Shown here: positions 58,190 to 64,000 of the stretch, piece after piece
How the letters are laid out: the number at the start of each line of letters is the position of its first letter
How positions within the stretch are numbered: position 1 is the first letter of the stretch
NCBI RefSeq assembly: GCF_032854445.1
Contig: NC_088301.1
Span: forward strand, 11,342,281-11,406,280
Source of the DNA: Liolophura sinensis
Taxonomy: Eukaryota > Mollusca > Polyplacophora > Chitonida > Chitonidae
DNA length: 64,000 nucleotides
Reading direction: 5' to 3'
Notes under the pieces: model-generated
Databases searched by the model: none
Told to the model about the DNA's origin: nothing
What the model saw: only the letters and a program-made list of their open reading frames with translations
Translations under genes and position numbers: made by a program

Positions 58190-58610
58190 CATCCGCAATT
58201 ATATACATACAAGCAGATCTGGAAATGGGGCAAAGAGGACATATGACAAAGATATTTATACACATAGTAGGTTCGAAAATGCATGAGAAAAAGGTGGCAT
58301 CCGAAGATTGTATGGGAAAACAGCTAGGTGATCTAGAAAGAGACATCGTTAGCACCCGAAGATTGTATGGGCCAACAAGCGGTCTCAAAATCAGATAAAG
58401 GTGGCATCCAAAGATGGTATGGGCCAGAGTGGGTCTCGAAATGAAGCGAAGGTGGCACCCGAAAATGGTATGGGCAAACAGGCGATCTGGAAGTAAGGCA
58501 TATGTGGTATCTGAAGATTGTATGGGCGGCCGACAGGTCCGGAAATTAGACAAAGGTGGTATCTCATTGTATGAGCGACCAGCAGGTCCGAAATGTTTCA
58601 GGCTGGGGCA
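58190..58610. repeat. Degenerate tandem repeat, about 52-bp period
   Basis: The block GGTGGCATCCGAAGATTGTA, with GTATGGG and a purine-rich linker, recurs with starts near 58303, 58358, 58410, 58461 and 58513 (spacing 51-55 bp). It fades at both ends. The 159-residue minus-strand open frame 58074-58553 follows the repeat period and also runs into the SINE, so it is not accepted as a gene. Confidence 0.8.
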
Positions 58611-58959
58611 TCCGACTTAACATGGTATGCAGCACCAGTATATAAGAATCTATGCGTCAGAAGACTTTATACAGACCTAAGTCGATGATCGTTAAACCCC
58701 CCCCTTTTTTTAAACAACCTAAAACACCACGCAGTATGTGAGAAATGTGTGAGAAATTCTTTTAAGTAGTAAATATTTAAAAGCATCAGTTTTCATTGAT
58801 GAAGTTAGACATTCTATAGGCATGATATCCAGGTCAAATCTCAAACCCGCAGTTTGTGAACAATTACCATATCGATGGAATAGTGTTAAAGGTGAGTATC
58901 TCAGCCACACTGATGTAATAAAGATGAATTCCTATGCAGCTCTTATAATTATCGCTTAG

Positions 58960-59220
58960 TTATACATCATCAGACGCAAATGTAACACGGCCCTGAAAGC
59001 GCTGTCCGTAGATGCCAGCAAGAGTGTATTCACGGTAGAATTTAAGAAAGAGTGAAAACACTTGTTGGATTGTCACTGACATATTCGATAGAGGGCCTTT
59101 CGCTATCCAGCGGATCTGCAACATAGCCCCTTGTATTACAAACCGATGTGGCAAGTTATGTGGAGTTGATGTAGTGAGAAGTCCACTGTCGGCTTTCATA
59201 CTTTTAGCTATAGTGCACAA
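58960..59220 (-). pseudogene. Possible immunoglobulin V-set-like exon fragment
   Basis: The minus strand encodes LPHRFVIQGAMLQIRWIAKG and later FQGRVTFASDDV. This resembles the B-C strands (with the core Trp) and the D strand of a V-set domain, where L-P-C and G-R-V-T/S-F are usual. The expected first cysteine is His here, and no partner exon with the Y-x-C end was found. Acceptor-like TTTAG and donor-like GATGTATAA flank it. A decayed exon, a real exon of an unseen gene, or chance are all possible. Confidence 0.3.
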
Positions 59221-60785
59221 CTTCTAAATTAGGCCTTGGGCGTTAGCATTGAGGCTGTATTACTGGCACGCCATATAATCTGACCAGGCGAAGGCCGGAC
59301 ATGTTTTTCTGACTGATCCTCGATGTATACCTCAGATAATAATCCTGCGGCCAGGGGACAACATGTACATAAGTACAGCTGTCAGGGCTATAGTAACAGG
59401 TGCCCCCACATGCATGACTGAAGGTCCCAACCTACGATGATGCGGACCGGGGTAGTCGTGTGAAAGGCAATCTGTTTAAGTTGTTTTGCATGTATATAAC
59501 ACATGTTACAACTTAAACTTCCAGCACTAGCGCTGTTATTCACCAGACGGACTACTCCAGCGGTGAGTCGAAACTTAATGTCAGTGTGTATGTGGACTTT
59601 CACCTCACTGTATTAACAGCGAAGGCGAGCGAGTGCGAACTTTAAGGGACAGTATTGACGATCAGCAGACGCTATGTCATTGTATGGGCGACGGGTGAAT
59701 AGGTAATGCGTGCAGATATGTAGGTCTAGGTCTTGTGCTAAAGATATATGCAGGTATAGACTTCAGGGTGGAAGAATATTGCGGAATGGTCCTGGGTTAT
59801 ATATTTGATGGTATATACGTACATATGGCTTTAGGCAGAGTAGGGGTACACGAAATCTTCAGTTAATGGATGCTGTAGGCGTGCTTTGTATACGCAGAAT
59901 ATATCTCTTACGCATTGGTGGGCGTTTTCTAGGTTATAACTAAGATCCATGGATTGGGCGATGGGAACTTCACAAAAGTATCCGTAAAGTGTGTTAAGCA
60001 GGGTACAGGACCATGCATGGGGTGTACAGACCAGCATGTAACTCCATGCATCGTTGGTATGGCAACAACCGGCAACACTAATAGCTCTCATATAGCAGTG
60101 GTGGTTGGAGGTAGATAGTGAATAGACAGGCACATTCGACCCTTATAAAAGTACATGCAGACAACATGATTTGGAGATAAATTCATAGGCGAAATTATAA
60201 TATACTATTTATGCTCGAAAAATGCCTTAGCTTTGGTGACTTGAGATTCATGAAAGTTATCACAAGAAGTTTAAACATATCTTGAATCTCTTTGCATGCA
60301 TTAAATAGTGCTCTAGGAAGGAGGGAGGAGTGGGAAGGGGGGGGGGGGGGATAATTCATGTCCAATATGCAAAGGAACACGAAGAACTATCCAAAATTAA
60401 GTACCAGTATTCAAAACATCTTGAATATCTTTGTACGTGAAATAATTCTTTACCAACATGCAGTCAAACACGGCAAACTATCCAAAATGTTGTGTTAACG
60501 TTTACACATATAAGTGAATCACGGACTTAATTCACTCCTAGCAGATATCAGTAGCTAAAATGAAACACCATGAGAAATATTAACATATATTCGATCACAT
60601 ACATCCATTAAAATCTCACCCAACCTTTTGTTTTTCGCAGTTACACTACTTGTGTATTACGGAAATTGCATCATCAGTATGATCGCATAATAAAATACTG
60701 AAATAATTCAGTCAAAATGAAGCCTTCGTTTTTCGGAGCTACACTACTTACATTACGGTACGTGAAAGTTATCTGTGGATCTGCT

Positions 60786-60968
60786 GGATTTTGCACCGTA
60801 CTCAAGAATGTATCACATATTCGACGGCCAGCAATGTGGTGCGAGGAAATCCGGCAGAACCTGGGGGAACACACAGGTTGCTAAAAGACCTCCCAAATAC
60901 GGCTGGAGAGGCATCCAGCATGAGCTGGAATTGAACTCATTGGTGAGAGGCCCCTAGTTCATTGCTCG
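60786..60968 (-). mobile_element. SINE copy, inverted, missing the extreme 3' tail and head
   Basis: Contains CACCGTACTCAAGAATGTAT, CCGGCAGAACCTGGGGGAA and GCATCCAGCATGAGCTGGAA followed by TTGGTGAGAGGC. Confidence 0.8.
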
Positions 60969-61539
60969 GCTACATATTTTAAAAAATTGGACTTTTTAAG
61001 CGAATTCTGGGTTATTTATCGTCCTGTCGCTGGGCATATAATGCAATTACCACGAGCGATAACGATAAATCAACATTAGATTTGAATAAAACTTGTGTAT
61101 AAACTGATGCTTGTGAAATGTATGGGAAAAACCTGTTTGAAGACAACGACAAGCCATCTCGGTCCGTTTTCTATTCGTAATAGATTGAAACATCATGTCT
61201 GTAAATAAGGATTTCATTATATACCGATAAACATACAGACCAGGAATAAAGCATACAGCTAGGCATAGATGCATAGATGATGATAAGTGCTGACATTTGG
61301 AGCTTTGATTCTTCAAAACGAGGGAACATTATTACTCACGGAAGTTGACCCCATAATCCTTCCCCCATAGTTAACGTTTAAAGGTTATTCCCAGAGGTTC
61401 AATGTCTTTCCAGTTGTTTAGGCTTCCACACGAGAGACAAATCTCGTCAGTGTGTGAATCTCGTCATTTGCTTGAGAGGGAGTAATAGGCCTACAATTTA
61501 TGCAGCATTTTGATAGGAATAGCCATGTTAAGTATCGGG

Positions 61540-61795
61540 GCCTCGTTGGCTTAGTTAGTTCGCAGGAGACGGGAGCCTCTCACCAATGAGTTTAAGTCCA
61601 CCTCATGCTGGCTTCATGTCCAGCCGTACGTGTGAAGGTCTCTCGGCAACCTGCGGATCGTCGTGGGTTTCCCAAAGGGCTCTGCCTGGTTTCCTCCCAC
61701 CACAATGCTGGCCGCTGTCGTATAAGTGAAATATTCTTGAGCACGGCGCAAAACACCAATCAAATAAGTAAATAAATAAATAAACAAATAAATGT
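61540..61795 (+). mobile_element. SINE copy, near full length, low divergence
   Basis: Head GGCCTCGTTGGCTTAGTTAG (with a short deletion), core CACAATGCTGGCCGCTGTCG, tail AAAACACCAATCAAATAAGT followed by repeated AAATA. Confidence 0.9.
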
Positions 61796-62677
61796 TTATA
61801 TTCAAGTACATTTTGAAGTAACTTTCAAGGATTTGTTTAAGTATGATTCAAAACTCTCAAATGGGGTGGCCATTAAATACACAGACTTCGAAAAATATAC
61901 AAATATATTTTCATATATAGAACGATCAACATATTTCGTACATTAACATTAAAGACAAAGACCTTTAAACACCGTTCAGTCACGTGTCAATGGAAGTACG
62001 TCTTTGACAGCTACAGCCAAATTTGCCAGCCTTAGCGCTGGATATTTTACATCTATTTGGTGCAACACAATGTCTTCATGGATACAACTGATTGCTGTCA
62101 GAGACAGAGCCTGTAATTTGATTTCTCTGCATAGTGCAGGCTGGTAGTTTGAGCTTGAATGGGAAGAAGAGATTTTTAAATCGTGACAAAAGCACCAATA
62201 CATCTAAAAACATTATCTAAAATACTGTAATTTACCGATTTGCTGGCAGCTTCGGAAAAACACTATACCGCTGAAACAAGATTAATCCTCAAAGAATATA
62301 GTGTTCAAGTAAGGTACAAGGATTAGTGTCACTATGGCAACCGGGAGGATTTGAGAAGATGAAGACATTAGAAAGGCCTAACTGTTTGTGGGCTAGGTCA
62401 TCAAGCTTACTGCGTCTGCATGTACTTCTGTTTTGTATTTTGTATACTGCCGGAAAATATTAACGTTAAATTTCTGCATTTGTCTGTTTTATATTTCACA
62501 AGCCGTGAATAAGGCACCTTCGTAAGAGCTCGTGGTTTTGTCACATGTTCTAAAACCTGGAACTCCTGATTGACTGGTACTTTGCCCTGGAAAGACGGTT
62601 ACGGTGTATTCGAGCGGTTTGAAATGGCTGTTCGCGAAGAGGACTGACTGAAGACGTCCGCAGGCTAAAGACGTCTG

Positions 62678-62902
62678 TCATTTCCTTCTGTTCTCCCCAA
62701 ACTCCAGTGCTCGTTTACTGGCTTTCCTCAAACGTTTAATTAAATAGTAAGGAGGTTGTTTTATTGATTGCAATTCATCAGCCAAACCACTCTCCGTTAT
62801 CGCCTCCGCACCATCAGCTTCTGCACCATCAGTTCGGGGACAAAATGGCCTGTGGCCTCTATCTGCCAAATTAAATCGTCGGGCTACTTCACCTACCTTC
62901 AT
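62678..62902 (-). CDS. Hypothetical 74-residue open frame, head-to-head with the sulfotransferase
   Basis: A complete frame from ATG to TGA starting MKVGEVARRFNLADRGH, with a DGAEADGAEA near-repeat and a strongly basic C-terminus (LIKRLRKASKRALEFGENRR). Its GC content and codon use look more coding-like than nearby frames, and it starts 190 bp upstream of the opposite sulfotransferase start. No family was recognised and no splice structure is evident. It may be a small gene, a first exon or a spurious frame. Confidence 0.3.
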   Translation of the reverse strand: MKVGEVARRFNLADRGHRPFCPRTDGAEADGAEAITESGLADELQSIKQPPYYLIKRLRKASKRALEFGENRRK

Positions 62903-63091
62903 ACCAACAGGGCTCTATTTGAACATGAGATGTTGTGATTGGTCTTGAACAGGGACGAATTAAATTCTCTCAGTGTCACGTGATCACATTTCATTGACCG
63001 TAATATATATGCTTTCCTCTAACATTCTAGAAGTAAAGCTCAGAGAGTGAAAACGCACATACTGAATACGGACAAAGGTTTCATTTGAGCA

Positions 63092-63293
63092 ATGGATGGA
63101 GTGAAAAGGCCAGAAACCCGTGCTGACTTGGTACAGATCAAAGATCCGTTCAATCAGACAGTCAGATGTTACCGTGTACAAGGTACCGATATTTACTTCC
63201 CGCCTTTTCCGAATTTGGACGAACGACTGAAACAGTTTCCAGACATACATGCACGAAATGACGACATCCTCGTCTGCGGATATCCCAAGTGTG
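63092..63293 (+). CDS. Cytosolic sulfotransferase, first coding exon (gene continues beyond the window)
   Basis: Transfers sulfate from PAPS to hydroxyl or amine groups of small molecules in the cytosol. The exon encodes 67 residues plus one base: MDGVKRPETRADLVQ, then TDIYFPPFPNLDERLKQFPD, then DDILVCGYPKCG, which ends just inside the PAPS-binding loop (family Y-P-K-S/C-G-T). The donor is GTAAGA at 63294. The ATG has G at -3 and +4. A residue split after K-C-G before T is a usual intron site in this family. The rest of the protein is not in the window: the acceptor-like site at about 63661 leads quickly to a stop and does not supply the expected T-H/T-W continuation. The paralogue cannot be assigned. 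Confidence 0.85.
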
Positions 63294-64000
63294 GTAAGAA
63301 AATTTGGAACATGTAACGGTGAAAAAATTAATTTATGCTGTTTGACAAATTTCCATGATGGCAGGGTGTGAAATTTAATTCGTGAATAATTTACAGTTGA
63401 TTAATTTTAAATGAAATATTCGTATGAGTTATTGGTAAATGTACTGGTTTGATAATTAATAAGAACTTCAGCTCCTATTAATTGCGGATTCTTGGCGGAC
63501 TGACATTAAATTCTGATATCAGTTTGAGTGGGAAACATGACCTTGCCGTACTTATAACTTCAATATAGCTGTGTTGTACATTCATGGTCTAAATCCAGAA
63601 TACGTTATTTTTAATTCAACTTCATTAATCACTGAGTTAACCCCATTCACCTCAGCTTTTCAGGAGCGCCTCAGTAAAGCGCATTGCTATACTTGCTATA
63701 GGTGAGTGGTGTTTACGACAATGGGGTACATTTTCTCGCGCACTGGCGATTCGGGTCCAAGCCGGATTTACCATCAGTTTATCGTAATCAGAACTGCGTT
63801 ACCAATTTGCCCACAAAACGTCATCAGGAAATCAGTCCCTCTGCGTACCAAACAGGTGTCTACTTCGTCTGAGTGGATCGCCGTAATACAAACTGCGCTT
63901 ATCGTTACGTGCACGTAATTTTAATATCATAGCGATGTAGTACCTACATGCAAAAGATTAAAAAAAAATGTCATTATTTTATTGAGTACAATGCTCAATT
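63294..64000 (+). other. First intron of the sulfotransferase gene
   Basis: AT-rich sequence after the donor at 63294. No downstream exon with sulfotransferase motifs appears before the window ends; the 70-residue frame at 63706-63918 has none. Confidence 0.6.

Larger units (their letters stand above)
56401..63091. other. Intergenic region with repeats and weak open frames
   Basis: Holds the hairpin element, three SINEs, the 52-bp repeat, a G12 run near 60339-60350 and a C/T-rich tract near 58696. Minus-strand open frames at 59388-59603 and 59831-60133 have mildly coding-like composition but no recognisable domain. No exon is asserted. Confidence 0.5.

Noticed and set aside
59388-60133. Two minus-strand open frames that might be exons of an Ig-like gene
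   Set aside because: No convincing splice pairing with the 58960-59220 fragment and no recognisable motif.
63661-63920. A second sulfotransferase exon
   Set aside because: The acceptor-like CTTTTCAG leads to a stop within a few codons and lacks the expected continuation of the PAPS loop.
1-64000. CRISPR array, bacterial operon, prophage or defence island
   Set aside because: Spliced animal genes and SINEs show a eukaryotic nuclear sequence; the tandem arrays have no spacer structure.

Overview
The window is eukaryotic nuclear DNA. Genes are split into many short exons with GT-AG introns, and tRNA-derived SINEs, MITE-like elements and minisatellites are common. The gene set, the SINE type (tRNA-like head, conserved core, AAATAAATAAA tail) and the base composition suggest a marine invertebrate, most likely a lophotrochozoan such as a mollusc or brachiopod. 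That placement is inference.

Layout. (1) Bases 1-~700 hold a 32-bp satellite that decays into diverged copies. (2) Bases 3622-20024 (+) hold the 3' two-thirds of a voltage-gated calcium channel alpha-2/delta subunit gene: VWA half, Cache domains and C-terminal hydrophobic anchor. Its N-terminal exons are not in the window. A 43-bp minisatellite array (7500-8515) sits in one intron, and the exons around it carry apparent one-base frameshifts. (3) Bases 26403-36974 (-) hold a complete palmitoyl-protein thioesterase 1 gene (PPT1) with ten coding exons, one of them a 15-nt microexon, and an intact Ser-Asp-His triad at the same spacing as in human PPT1. (4) Bases 37333-47011 (+) hold a complete TMEM65 gene of seven exons, head-to-head with PPT1 across about 360 bp. 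(5) Bases 55924-56400 (+) hold a single coding exon for an unrecognised 158-residue protein, probably with a non-coding first exon near 53.4 kb. (6) Bases 63092-63293 (+) are the first coding exon of a cytosolic sulfotransferase that runs off the window.

The genes do not form a pathway. Alpha-2/delta traffics plasma-membrane Ca2+ channels, PPT1 is a lysosomal depalmitoylase, TMEM65 is a mitochondrial inner-membrane protein linked to Na+/Ca2+ exchange, and the sulfotransferase modifies small molecules. Their adjacency looks like ordinary gene order.

The least expected content is non-genic: a 208-bp near-identical inverted duplication that brackets PPT1 exons 3 and 4, several MITE-like families recognisable from internal copies and inverted ends, about 19 copies of one SINE family (two with clean target-site duplications), a second SINE family, and several local tandem duplications inside introns. 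No convincing new enzymatic or defence system was found.
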